The notes under the pieces: generated by a model
Told to the model about the DNA's origin: nothing
Databases searched by the model: none
The model's input: only the letters and a program-made list of their open reading frames with translations
Shown here: piece by piece, positions 9,801 to 20,382 of the stretch
Numbering within the stretch: position 1 is the stretch's first letter
Layout of the letters: every line of letters starts with the position of its first letter
Program-made: the position numbers and the translations under genes
Origin: Prionace glauca
Taxonomy: Eukaryota > Chordata > Chondrichthyes > Carcharhiniformes > Carcharhinidae
Assembly (NCBI GenBank): GCA_037974335.1
Contig: CM075724.1
Location: 62,336,470 to 62,400,469, forward strand
Direction of reading: 5' to 3'
DNA: 64,000 nt

Positions 9801-10985
9801 ACCTTAACACTTTCTCCATGCGCCAAAGGTGATGGGCTCTATTCCCACTCCAATAAGATTAACACAAATTCTAGCAGCACTGATGAAGAACTGCGTGACA
9901 GATGATGTTCTATTTTGGAAGAGACGTTGGAGCAAGACTCCCTCATTCTCCACCGGTGCATGTAAATAATGCCAAAAGACAATTGGAATAAGTGCAGACT
10001 TCCATACAATATTTATCATTTGTTCCTTAAAAGTAAATGGCCGAATTTTTCGGCCCTTGCTCCTGCAAGTGAAGGCGGAAAATGTGGCGCTCAGCCAAAT
10101 GCCATTAACTGCAGCAAAACCAGAGAATCCCGCTGGCATGAATGCCGGAAAATATCTCTTATTTATCTGTGTTGTTTTGGGGACTCTGCTTTGCACAAAT
10201 TGTTGTCTATGTCCAAAAACAGTGACTGCATTTTGAAATGTACATCATTAGTTAAAACGCTCTGGGAGATTTGTATAGCTTGTATACAAGGCTTGTATAG
10301 ACTTGCTTTCTTTTCTTTAATGCCAGTCCCACCTATGGATTCCCTGATCCGCTGCAGCGAACAAAGATTTGGTTCAGTGCCAAATTCTTCGTCCTATCAT
10401 CTACAGGACGCGAACAGCCGGAAAATTATGATCACGCAGCCTCTGTATGTGATGCATATTTTTCCATTGGTCTTGATGTGCAAAACAAACTCCACCAATT
10501 TAACTGGAGTTGTTGTAAGTAACCGGTTGGGCATTTTACTGCACTGTGAAGGATTAGATCAGATATATCTATACTACTAAAAAGGGATATGTTGTTGAAG
10601 CTTTTTCTCTTGTACTGATCAGGCAAAATGCAAGAATATCCTATTTCAAACCAGCAGAAAAAATTATGCCACAGGAGATTGCTTTAGAAGTCAACTCTGA
10701 TTGGCCAAAGTATTGTCATAAAGAAAACAACTGGGAACTATAGGTGCTGCAAACTTCCAGGGAATTCAGAAAGATGCAGAGCGTGTTCATTTTGTTTGCA
10801 GAGAACTGGTCCCTGAATTTGAACGGAGATTATAAGCAGCATGTGTAAAACAGCCAAGTTACTAACTTGGCTAATTACTTTTTTGGTTGTTAGTATATAT
10901 AGCACAGCCACAATTGTTCAGCAAGTATTGCCAAGTCACAAAATCACATCTAACAGTAGATGTTTGGTTTAGATTTTGCAAACAT
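9801..10985. other. Unassigned intergenic sequence
   Basis: AT-rich. A 203-codon open frame on the plus strand (9969-10580) has no domain, signal or family resemblance that I can see and is probably chance. No repeat family recognised. Confidence 0.35.
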
Positions 10986-10989
10986 GGCC

Positions 10990-11940
10990 TGTAGACCATA
11001 AAGACCACAGGATATGGGAGCAGAATTAGGCCATTCAGTCCGTCAAGTCTGGTCTATCATTTGATCATGGCTGATTTGTTTCACAACCCCATTCTCCCGC
11101 CTTTCCCCCCAACTTTTGGTCCCACTTACAATCAAGAGCTTATCTTCTCTGTCTTAAATAAACTCAATGAGCTGGCCTCCACAGCTTTCTGTGGCAATAT
11201 ATTCCACAGATTCACCATCCTCTGACTGAAGAAATGCCTCCTCATCTTTGTTCCTTTATTCTGAGGCTGTGCCTTTGGATCCCAGTCTTTCCTACTAATG
11301 GAAACATCTTTTCCACATCCATCCTATCCAGGCCTTCCAGTATTCTATAATTTTCAATGGGATTCCCCTTCATCCTTCTAAACTTCATTGAGTACAGACC
11401 AGAGTGCTCAAATGCTCCTCATATATCAAGCTTTTCATTCCCGGGATCATCCTCATGAACCTCCTCTGGACCATCTCCAAGGTCAACACATCCTTCCCTA
11501 GATACAGGGCCCAGAGTTACTCACAATATTTCAAATGTGGTCTGACCAGAGTCTTAGAAAGCCCCAGCAGTGCACCCCTGCTTTTGTATTCCAGTCCTCT
11601 TGAAATGAATGCTAACATTACATTTGCCTTCCCAATTATTAACTCAACCTGCAAGTTAACCTTATGAGAATCCTAAACTACGATTCCCAAGTCCCTAGTG
11701 CTTCTGATTCCTAAATGCTTTCCCCATTTAGAAAATAGTCGATGCCTCTATTCTTTCTACCAAGGTGCAGAACCTCACACTTTCCCACATTGTATTCCGT
11801 TTGCTATTTCTTTGTTTACTCTCCTAACCTGTCCAAGTCTTTCTACAGCCTCTCTGTCTCCTCAATGCTACCCGTATCTTCATCTAAATTTGTATCATCT
11901 GCAAGCTTTACCACAATTTTATTATCCCTTATAGTTGAAA
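10990..11940 (-). mobile_element. CR1/L2-like LINE, 3' portion, degenerate
   Basis: Read on the minus strand, the order is 'aagcttgcagatgatacaaa', the post-RT coding block, then the 3' tail 'ctgctcccatatcctgtggt'. Typical plus-strand marks are 'cacagattcaccatcctctg' and 'ctgaagaaatgcctcctcat'. The coding capacity is destroyed. The element is 5'-truncated near 11940. Confidence 0.75.
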
Positions 11941-12654
11941 ATAAAGCAGGCAGTATGCAAGACTAGTTCTGGAATGTTCTCAGAAAAACAACAACATTTC
12001 TCTAAAATTAACCATATTTTAACATTCAAGCTGATTTCAAGATTTTTGGTTCATATTTCAGTTTTCAGAATCAGCACACTGGGGATTGCAAAACATATTT
12101 ACAAATGTTTTGTTGAGAGATGCGACGTTTCAAATCAATGTCTCAAATCATTCTTCATCTCAACTTTGAATGAGTAACACAGGCATTGTGCAACTTGCAG
12201 GTCCTAAAATGGGCACAGTGTCTAACCACAAGTGTTTCCATTATACCATGAGCAGAATCGCTGTGCAGTTCTTGCAATTTCCTATTAGCTTTACCTACCA
12301 GTGCACGATGTGGTATATAATTATCTGACTGAAGAAATCAGCTATAAGAAAAGACATGTTATACAGACAAGTTACAAAAATTCTCACTTGAGCAACAGCA
12401 ATTGCGCATTACAAGCCAAAATCTAAAATTGATGTCTTTGTAGTCACCATCAGAATTAAACAAATTATAAATAGGAAGAACTTACAAAGGATAGCAAATG
12501 GAAATAGGAGTTAAACTCACACATAAAAATCACCCACACAGTCACACACGCAGAACAAGTGATATTTATAATGTACCTTCAAGGTAGTAAATTAACACAA
12601 GAACGTTATCAAACACGTGCTAATACTGAGCAATGTTGGTGACTGGCAGACTTT
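11941..12654. other. Unassigned AT-rich sequence
   Basis: No gene, RNA or repeat family recognised on either strand. Confidence 0.35.
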
Positions 12655-13300
12655 AGAGGAAGTTAGAAGTCTCAAAACACCAGGTTAAAGTCCAACCAGT
12701 TCTTTGATAGTAAACCCACAAGCTTTCGGAAACGCTGTTCCTTCGTCAGATGGGTAGAAAGTTCTGATCAGAGAAGGGCATATAAAGGCACATACAGTTT
12801 ACAGAATACTGATTAGAACGCGAGTCTTTACAGCTAACCTGTTATTCAAGTCTTAAAGATGCAGACAATGTGAGTGGAGATAGCACTAAGCATAGGTTAA
12901 AGAGATGTGTACTGTCTCCAGACAGGGCAGCATGTGAGATGTTGCAAGTTCAGGCAAGTCATGGGGGTTACTGATAGTGCGACATGAACCCAAGATCCAT
13001 GTTGAGGCCATCCTCATGTGTGCAGAACTTGGCCATCAGTCTCTGCTCAGCGACTCTGCACTGTTGTATGTCTTGAAGGCCGTTTTGGAGAATGCTTACC
13101 CGAAGATCAGAGGCCGAATGCCCATGACCACTGAAGTGTTTTCCAACAGGAAGGGAACAATCTTGCCTGGTGATTGTCGAGCAATGTTCATTCATCCGTT
13201 GTTGTAGCGTCATCAGATAAGACTGTTCCCTTCCTCTTGGCGAACACTTCAGCCTCTGATTCGGCCTCTGATCTTTGGGTAAGCGTTCTCCAAGGCAGGA
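12655..13300 (-). mobile_element. Penelope-like element, GIY-YIG 3' end and tail
   Basis: The minus strand from about 13215 to 12968 encodes RMNEHCSTITRQDCSLPVGK, HFSGHGHSASDLRVSIL, AEQRLMAKFCTHEDGLNMDL, the C-terminal half of a GIY-YIG endonuclease (the H-F-x-x-x-G-H block and the final D-G-L-N are family marks). The 3' untranslated tail continues to 12655 and contains CTGACGA-AGGAACAGCGTTTCC-GAAA (12723-12749, minus strand), a hammerhead-like core. Bases about 13218-13296 repeat 13077-13165 in inverted orientation, so the 5' end of the insertion is folded back. The element is old and broken. Confidence 0.8.
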
Positions 13301-13344
13301 TGACTTCAGATTGCCCCAAAACATTTTTCAGCCAATGAAGAGTA

Positions 13345-13430
13345 GCCACTGTTATGTTTTATTCATTTACACGGTATTTGCATCATTGGCCAGATCAGCA
13401 TTTATTGCCCATTCCTAGTCCCATAACCCC
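13345..13430 (-). repeat. Tail of a second SINE/LINE family
   Basis: 'ggccagatcagcatttattg' and 'cccattcctag' match the minus-strand end of the tRNA-derived SINE whose head is at 41758 and whose split copy is at 50925-51790. The tail is also shared with the LINE at 37865-38560. Confidence 0.6.
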
Positions 13431-13544
13431 ATGTTTTTACCCTGCTATTCCCACTTACCCACACATCCTGGGGCTCTGAAGGGCTATTTAACATGGCCAA
13501 TCCACCTAACCTGTGAGAGCCACATCTTCAATCAAACTTACTCA

Positions 13545-15132
13545 CAGAGGTTGATAGCATGGAAACAGAACCTTTGGGCCAACGTGTCCATGCCGTGCAA
13601 TTTTTTTTTACCACTTAGCTAGTCCCAATTGCCCACAGTTGGCCCATATCTCTCTTATCTATCTTACCCATGTAACTGTCTAAATGCTTTTCAAAATACA
13701 AATTTGTATCCGCCTCTACTATTACCTCTAATAGCTCATTCCAGATGCTCACCACCCTCTGAGCGAAAAGATTTCCCCTCTGGACCCTTTTGTATCTCTC
13801 CCCTCTCACTTTAAACCTATGTCCTCTAGCTTTAGACTCCCCTACATCTTGGAAAATATGTTGACTATCTGTGCTCCTCGTTATTTTATAGACATCTATA
13901 AGACCATCCCTGAGCCCCTTGCACTCTAGGGGTAAAAAGTCCCAGTCTATCCAACCTCTCCTTATAACTCAAACCATCAAGTCCCCATAGCATCTTAGTA
14001 AATCTTTTCTGCACTTTTTCCAGTCTAATAATATCCTTTCTATAATAGGGTGACCAGAAGTATACACAGTATTCCAAGTGTGGCCTTACCAATGTCTTGG
14101 ATAACATCAATGAGATGTCCCAACTCCTATATTTAATGTTCTGACCAATGAAACCAAGCACGTCGAATGCTTACATCAGCACCCTGTCAACCTGTGACTC
14201 CACTTTCTAGGAGCTATATACCTGTACTCCTAGATCTCCTTGTTCCTTCCATAACTCTCCTCAGTGCCCTACCATTAACTGAGGAAGTCATGCCCTGACT
14301 TGATCTACCAAAATGCATCAGCTCACATTTATCTAAATTAAGCTCCATCCTGCCATACATCGGCCCACTAGTGTAACTGATCAAGATCCTGTTGCAATCC
14401 TAGATAATCTTCTTCACTGTGCCATTATGTTACCAATTGTAGTGTCATCTACAAACTTACTATCTATGCCTCTTAAGTTCCAAATATTAATATAAATGAT
14501 AAATTACAGTGGACCCAGCACTGATCCCTGAGGCACACCACTGGTCACAGGCCTCCAGTTTGAAAACCCTCTACAGTCACTGCCTGTCTTCTTTCATCAA
14601 GCTAATTTTGTATCCAATTGCCTACCTTACCCTGGATCACATGAGATTTAACCTTCTGCAACAATCTACCATGCGGTACCTTGTAAAAGTCCATGTAGGC
14701 AACATCAACTGCACTGTCCTCATCTACCTTCTTGGTTATCCCTTCACAACACTCAATCAAATTCATGAGACATGATTTCCCACTCACAAAGCCTTGCTTG
14801 CTGTCCCTAATCAGTCCTTTCCTCTCTAAATGCCTGTAGATCCTATCCCTCAGAATACCTTTTAACAACTTACCCATTACAGCTGGTCGGCTCACCTGTC
14901 TGTGGCTCCTAGGCTTTTCCCTGCACCTCTTCTTAAAGAAAGGCACAACATTTGCCACCTCCAATCTTCAGGCACCTCACCCATGGCTGTTGGTGATTCA
15001 AATATCTCTGCTAGGGACCTGCAACTCTCTCTCTAGCCTTCTCCCTGGGATACATTTCATCGGGTCATGGGGATTTATCTGCCTTGATGTACTTTAAGAC
15101 TTCCAGCACCTCTTTCTCTGAAATATGTATAC
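13545..15132 (-). mobile_element. Old CR1-like LINE, 3' half (split by a younger LINE)
   Basis: The minus strand encodes CR1 ORF2 from 'EKEVLEVLKYIKADKSP' at about 15120 through VANVVPFFKK, LIRDSKQGFVSGKSCLMNL, VDVAYMDFYKVPHGRLLQKV, LVRPHLEYCVYFWSPYYRKD and LSYKERLDRLGLFT to a 3' tail near 13550. Stops and frameshifts are scattered through it. The 5' half resumes at 18191-18950 on the far side of the nested insertion. Confidence 0.88.
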
Positions 15133-17677
15133 TCCTGAAATATGTATAGGAATCGAGTCGCTATGGGTGGAGTTGAGGAATAGGAAGGGAGATGTTACTA
15201 TGTTGGGTGTGTACTACAGACCGCCCAACAGCCCGAGGGCTGTGGAAGAAGGGATAAGCAGGGACATTCTAGATAAGTGCAGGAAGAATAGAGTGGTGGT
15301 AGTGGGAGATTTTAATCTCCCCAGGGTAGATTGGAATGTACTGAGATCAGAGGGTGCTGACGGGGAGGAATATGTACAGTGTGTAATGGAAGGATCCCTG
15401 GAGCAGTACGTGGATAGACTGACCAGGGAGGGGGCTATACTGGACTTGGTTCTGGGGAATGAGCCTGGGCAGGTGGTTGACGTTGAGGTAGGAGAGCATG
15501 TGGCTAACAGTGACCACAACTCTGTCTGGTTCAAGATATTAATGGATAAAGCCTGTCCTAAGGGGAGTGTGTTAAATTGGGGGAGGGCTAGATACAGCCG
15601 GATTAGGCAGGATCTTAAAGATACGGACTGGGGTACGCTGTTTAACGGTAGGTCGACACTGGGTATGTGGGAGTCTCTCAAGGGAAAACTAAAATCTTTA
15701 CAGGAAAGACATGTGCCGGTCAAGAGGAAGGATGGGAAAGGTAGGATTAGAGAGCTGTGGGTAACTAGGGATATTGAGGACCTGGTCAGGAGAAAGAGGG
15801 AGGCGTACACTAGATCGAGGCATTTGAGGACAGAGATAGCATTAGAAGAATACAGAGAATGTAGGAGAGAACTTAAAAGGGGCATCAGAAAGGCAAAAAG
15901 GGGCCACAAAATGGCTTTGGCGGGTAGGATTAAGGAAAATCCTAAGGCATTTTACTCCTATATTAGAAACAAAAGGATGGTTAGAGGGAACATTGGTCCT
16001 CTCAGGGACAGAGGAGGGGAACTATGCTTGGAGCCTGGGGGAATGGGGGAGATCTTGAATGAATATTTTGCGTCGGTATTCACTCAGGAGAGGGGTCAGT
16101 CCTCTGCTGCTGTGCTTGAGAAGTTTGAGGATCCGTTGAGGGAAATAGTCATCACGAGGGAAGAGGTGTTGGGACTTTTAGACAGTATAAAGACGGACAA
16201 ATCTCCGGGGCCTGATGGCATCTATCCTAGGCTGCTAAGGGAGGTGAGGGATGAAATTGCTGGGCCTCTGACGCAAATCTTTGTCTCTTCTTTGGACACA
16301 GGTGAGGTCCCAGAGGATTGGCAGATTGCAAATGTAGTACCGTTGTTTAAGAAGGGTCAGAGGGATAACCCAGGGAACTATAGGCCAGTGAGCTTGACTT
16401 CAGTTATAGGCAAGATAATGGAGAGGATCCTCAAGGATAGGATGTATGAGCATCTGGAGCGCTGCAATCTGATCAGGAATACGCAGCATGGCTTCGTTAC
16501 AGGGAGGTCGTGCCTTACGAATCTATTGGAATTTTTTGAAGAGGTGACAAAAACGGTTGACGAAGGACAAGCCATTGATGTTGTCTATATGGATTTCAGT
16601 AAGGCGTTTGACAAGGTCCCTCACGGTAGGCTGATAGAAAAGGTGAAGGCTCATGGGATACAAGGCCAGGTATGTAGATGGGTGGAGAACTGGCTTGGGA
16701 GGAGGAGACAGCGGGTAGTAGTGGAGGGCTCCTTTTCCAATTGGAAGTCTGTCACCAGTGGGGTGCCGCAGGGCTCGGTACTAGGACCTCTACTATTTGT
16801 AGTATATATTAATGACTTGGAAGAGGGGGTAGGTGGTGTGATCAGCAAATTTGTTGATGACACTAAGATGGTTGGATTGGCGGGTACTGAGGAGCAGTGC
16901 CTGGCAATGCAACAGGACATAGATAAGCTGGTAGATTGGGCAGATAGATGGCAAATGGAATTTAATCCGGAGAAATGCGAGGTGATGCACTTTGGCCGGA
17001 ATAATGTGGAAGGGAGTTATATGATAAAAGGTAGAACTATCCGGAGTATAGATACGCAGAGAGACCTGGGAGTGCAGGTACACAAGTCCCTGAAGGTGTC
17101 GGTGCAGGTGCAGAATGTGATGAGGAAAGCGTATGGCATGTTAGCCTTCATAGGAAGGGGTGTAGAATATAAGAGTAGGAGTCTGATGTTGCAGTTGTAT
17201 AGAACGTTGGTTAGGCCTCATCTGGAGTACTGCGTCCAGTTCTGGTTGCCGTACTACCGGAAGGATGTAGAGATCCTGGAGAGAGTGCAGAGGAGATTTA
17301 CCAGGATGTTGCCTGGTATGGAAGGGCTGTCTTACGAGGAAAGATTAAACGCACTTGGGCTGTTTTCCCTTGAGAGACGTCGGCTGAGGGGGGATCTAAT
17401 AGAGGTTTATAAGATTATGAAGGGGACAGATAGAGTAGATGGTGATAAGCTTTTTCCGCTATTAGAAATGGATAGAACGAGGGGTCACGGGCTTAGGGTG
17501 AGGGGGGCTAGATATAAGACTAATATTAGAGGGCAGTTTTTCACACAAAGGGTAGTGGGGATGTGGAATGCACTGCCGAGTAAGGTGGTGGAAGCAGGCA
17601 TGCTAGGGTTGTTCAAGAGTCACTTGGACAGCCACATGAGCGGTCTACATATAGGGGGATATAGCAGGCCTTACTAA
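15125..17677 (+). CDS. CR1-type ORF2 polyprotein, 850 residues, N-terminally truncated
   Basis: An uninterrupted frame encodes the second half of an APE-type endonuclease (VVVVGDFNLPRVDWN about residues 59-73, SDHNSVWF about 129-136), then a non-LTR reverse transcriptase: [73 protein letters not shown] and the catalytic box KFVDDTK, with V where most CR1 copies have A. The C-terminal CR1 block follows (LVRPHLEYCVQFWLPYYRKD, LSYEERLNALGLFSLERR). A full CR1 ORF2 would have roughly 100-150 more N-terminal residues. The start ATG and the residues MYT come from the older element into which it inserted, so the start is incidental. The lack of any stop across 850 codons implies a young copy. Confidence 0.9.
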   Translation: MYTPEICIGIESLWVELRNRKGDVTMLGVYYRPPNSPRAVEEGISRDILDKCRKNRVVVVGDFNLPRVDWNVLRSEGADGEEYVQCVMEGSLEQYVDRLTREGAILDLVLGNEPGQVVDVEVGEHVANSDHNSVWFKILMDKACPKGSVLNWGRARYSRIRQDLKDTDWGTLFNGRSTLGMWESLKGKLKSLQERHVPVKRKDGKGRIRELWVTRDIEDLVRRKREAYTRSRHLRTEIALEEYRECRRELKRGIRKAKRGHKMALAGRIKENPKAFYSYIRNKRMVRGNIGPLRDRGGELCLEPGGMGEILNEYFASVFTQERGQSSAAVLEKFEDPLREIVITREEVLGLLDSIKTDKSPGPDGIYPRLLREVRDEIAGPLTQIFVSSLDTGEVPEDWQIANVVPLFKKGQRDNPGNYRPVSLTSVIGKIMERILKDRMYEHLERCNLIRNTQHGFVTGRSCLTNLLEFFEEVTKTVDEGQAIDVVYMDFSKAFDKVPHGRLIEKVKAHGIQGQVCRWVENWLGRRRQRVVVEGSFSNWKSVTSGVPQGSVLGPLLFVVYINDLEEGVGGVISKFVDDTKMVGLAGTEEQCLAMQQDIDKLVDWADRWQMEFNPEKCEVMHFGRNNVEGSYMIKGRTIRSIDTQRDLGVQVHKSLKVSVQVQNVMRKAYGMLAFIGRGVEYKSRSLMLQLYRTLVRPHLEYCVQFWLPYYRKDVEILERVQRRFTRMLPGMEGLSYEERLNALGLFSLERRRLRGDLIEVYKIMKGTDRVDGDKLFPLLEMDRTRGHGLRVRGARYKTNIRGQFFTQRVVGMWNALPSKVVEAGMLGLFKSHLDSHMSGLHIGGYSRPY

Positions 17678-18190
17678 GCATTGTAGGCTTGGGGTCAGTT
17701 TTAGCCTCAGGGATATAGAGTCTTTTAATAATGAAATTTTTATCCACAGGCACTTAAGTCCAGCAAGGGGCATGCGGGCGGCAGGTTGTGGTGGACTGCT
17801 CTTGGATATTGTATCGGGAGTTGCCTACTGCTTCATGTCGTTGGTATGCGTAAACTGGACCATCTCGAGGGCGTCATGGCAGCTCAGAGGCTATCTCTGT
17901 TGCTGTGCGGACACATGGATTTGGGCCTGTGTCCGTGGGAGTTTGCGCGTTCTCCCCATAGTTGCCTGGGTTTCCTCCGGGTGCTCCGGTTTCCTCCCAC
18001 ATCCCAAAAATGTGCTTTTAGGCTGATTGATTGGGTAACAAATTGTCCCTATATTGGACCTCCCTGATCCTCACACATTAGGCATAGACTAGAATCATGA
18101 ATAGGTCACTGACCATGGGACAGCGGCGCGGGCTCGTTGGGCCGAAGGGCCTGTTTCCCGTGCTGTGTTGTTCTTTGTTCTTTGTTCTTT
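15133..18190 (+). mobile_element. Young CR1-like LINE nested in an older LINE
   Basis: The element starts inside its endonuclease domain, next to a stretch of target that looks similar (the string 'tgaaatatgtata' occurs in both flank and element), and ends in TTCTTTG tandem units at 18166-18192. Its 3' untranslated region (17678-18190) contains a stretch at 17926-18016 closely similar to the body of the family A SINEs, followed by 'gggccgaagggcctgtttcc'. The older LINE continues on both sides in the opposite orientation, so relative ages are clear. Confidence 0.88.
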
Positions 18191-18950
18191 GTTCCTCAGG
18201 CCATCACTATTTCCCCAAATTTCTTAAAATCCATGCCTTTCTCAACAGTAAATACCAATGAGAAATAGTAATGTAGGATCTCACCAATCTCTTGTGGATC
18301 CGCACATAGATGACCTTTTTGATCCTTAAGAGATCCTACTCTCTCTTTAGTTAGTCTTTTGTCCTTTGTGTATTTATTTGTAGAAGATCTTTGGACTCTT
18401 CTTTGCCTTATCTGCAAAGCAACCTCATGTCCCCTTTTTGCTCTCCTGATTTCTCTCTTAATTCTACCCCTATACCCTCTATACTCTTCAAGGGATCCAC
18501 TTGGTCCTAGCTGTCTATGCATGTCATGTGCCTCCTTTTTCTTGTTGACCAGGGACTTCCATATCCCAAGTCACCCAGAGTTCCCTACTTCTACCAGCCT
18601 TGCCCTTCACTCTAAGAGAATGTGCTTACCCTGAACCCTAGTTAACACATTTTTGAAAGCCTTCCACTTACCAGCTATTCCTTTACCTACCAACAGAGTC
18701 CTCCAATCAACTTTTCAAAGTTCCTGTCTAATGTCATGGAAATTGACCTTCCCCCAATTCAGAATTTTAACTTTTGTGCCAAGCCTATTATTCTCTTTAG
18801 TTATCTTAAAACTAATATAATTAGGACCAAAGTGATCTCTCATTAACATTTCTGTCACCAGACTTTCCTTATTTCCCAAGAGGAGGTCATATTTTGCCCC
18901 CTCTCTATTTTCCCTTCCTTTGACTGGGTGCATTATTCTTTTTGGTTAGA
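18191..18950 (-). mobile_element. Old CR1-like LINE, 5' half of the split copy
   Basis: The minus strand encodes the end of the endonuclease domain and the linker: YDLLLGNKESLVTEM, VKILNWGKVNFHDIRQEL, EEYRGYRGRIKREIRRAKRG, VGSLKDQKGHLCADPQEIGE, ending at FGEIVMA. It then continues across the nested element at 15120. Several stops are present. Confidence 0.85.
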
Positions 18951-19086
18951 TCTTTTGGAAACTCTTTAGTACATATTTCTAATTTAAATGCTTGCATATA
19001 AATATAAGATTTCCTCTACTTTTCCAGATCTGGTGGTGTTGTGATGGTGTCACTGTATGCTCTATTGTCGTCTTGGCCAATACTAT

Positions 19087-19400
19087 GGGGGTGGCATGGT
19101 GGCACAGTAATTAGCACTGCTGCCCCACAGCGCCAGGGACGTGGGTTCAATTCCAGCCTTGGATCACTATCAGTGTGGAGTTTGCACATTTCCCTGTGTC
19201 TGCGTAGCTTTCCTCCGAGTGCTCCGGTTTCCTCCTCACTCCAAAGATGTGCGGGTTAGGTTAATTGGCCATGCTAAATTGCCCCTTAATGTCAGGGGAC
19301 CAGCAGAGTAAAGATGTGGGGTTATGGAGATAGGTAGGATTGTGTCGGTGCAGGCTCAATGGGCCAAATGGGTACCTTCTCCACTGTTCAGATTCTATGA
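19087..19400 (+). mobile_element. tRNA-derived SINE (family A)
   Basis: A well-preserved copy: 'ggtggcacagtaattagcac' (A-box region), 'gggttcaattccag' (B box), body 'ctgcgtagctttcctccgag', tail 'ctcaatgggccaaatgggta' then 'cagattctatga'. Confidence 0.92.
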
Positions 19401-19499
19401 CAAAGTGTTCTGATTGAGAGGTTAATTTATTGTTTCGTTTGACGGATGGTGATTTGCCCATTGAGCATTTCCAGTATGTTCTCTTTCACATTACATACA

Positions 19500-19890
19500 A
19501 TTGCACTGAGTCTACAGCAGATACAGACAATTCGGCCCAATTGATATATGCTGGCATTTATGCATCTCTCCCTCTCTTCATTTATCCCGACCAATATATT
19601 TCCGTCTGCCTCATCTGCGTTTCAGGCTTCTCTCTTAAATGTGTCTACACCATTCCACTGAATGATCCCTCTATCTAGTGTGTTCCATATTCTTACCATT
19701 TACAATGTATAGAAGCTTCTCATGAATTCTCGATTGGATAGATTTATATCTGTTGTATGTTTCTATGCTCAGGTTTCGGATTCCCTCATAAGTGGAATCA
19801 TTTTCTCCACATTAAACCTATTAACGCTGTTCATAATTTCAATGACCTCGATCGGGTCTCCCCTCAGCTTCCATTTTTTCACTCATATAC
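19500..19890 (-). mobile_element. Degenerate LINE 3' fragment
   Basis: The plus-strand marks 'gtgttccatattcttaccat' and 'gacctcgatcgggtctcccc' are the reverse complement of an old LINE C-terminal and tail region. No frame survives. Confidence 0.6.
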
Positions 19891-19924
19891 AATGATTCGA
19901 GTGTTGGTTATTATTCACTTATTA

Positions 19925-20330
19925 ACACTCACTCCTCCCTGAGAAAGATATGTTTGCAAGCCGTACTCCGAGACCTGGCCACCAAGAATTTAGATTGACA
20001 TTCCAGTGCAGTACTGAGCGAGTGCTGCATTGTCCGAGGTGCTGTCTCCACAATGCGACATTAAACCTCGGCCCCATCTGCCTTCTTCGTGGGTGACCGT
20101 TAAAGACGTCATGCCATAGTTTGGTGAAGAGCAGAACAGTTACCCCCAGTGCCCTGATCAACTTCATCACTCAATCAACATCTCAAAAAATAAAGTTTTG
20201 GGGTGTTTGTTGTGCACACGTTTCCTTATCACGGCAATGGCCACACTTCAGAAGTTGTCTGCAAACGGCTATGCCAAATTCGGTTTAAAACCTTACAAAT
20301 CATTCCCAGTTATCGAGATCGTTGGTACTT
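19925..20330 (+). repeat. Dispersed repeat ('ttccagtgcagtactgagcg')
   Basis: Contains 'ttccagtgcagtactgagcg', 'gacattaaacctcggcccca' and a decayed continuation. The same repeat, in the same orientation, lies at 43735-44050, just 3' of locus 2, as this one lies just 3' of pseudogene locus 3. The insertion may predate the duplication of the two loci. Confidence 0.6.
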
Positions 20331-20382
20331 GTTAATAATTGAAAAAATATCTAGCAGCTCTTTCTAGCGAAATCTTACTTAC

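Noticed and set aside
9969-10580. 203-codon plus-strand open frame as a gene
   Set aside because: No domain, splice signal, codon pattern or paralog in the window.
15214-15909. 231-codon minus-strand open frame
   Set aside because: It is the antisense shadow of the CR1 ORF and has no domain of its own.
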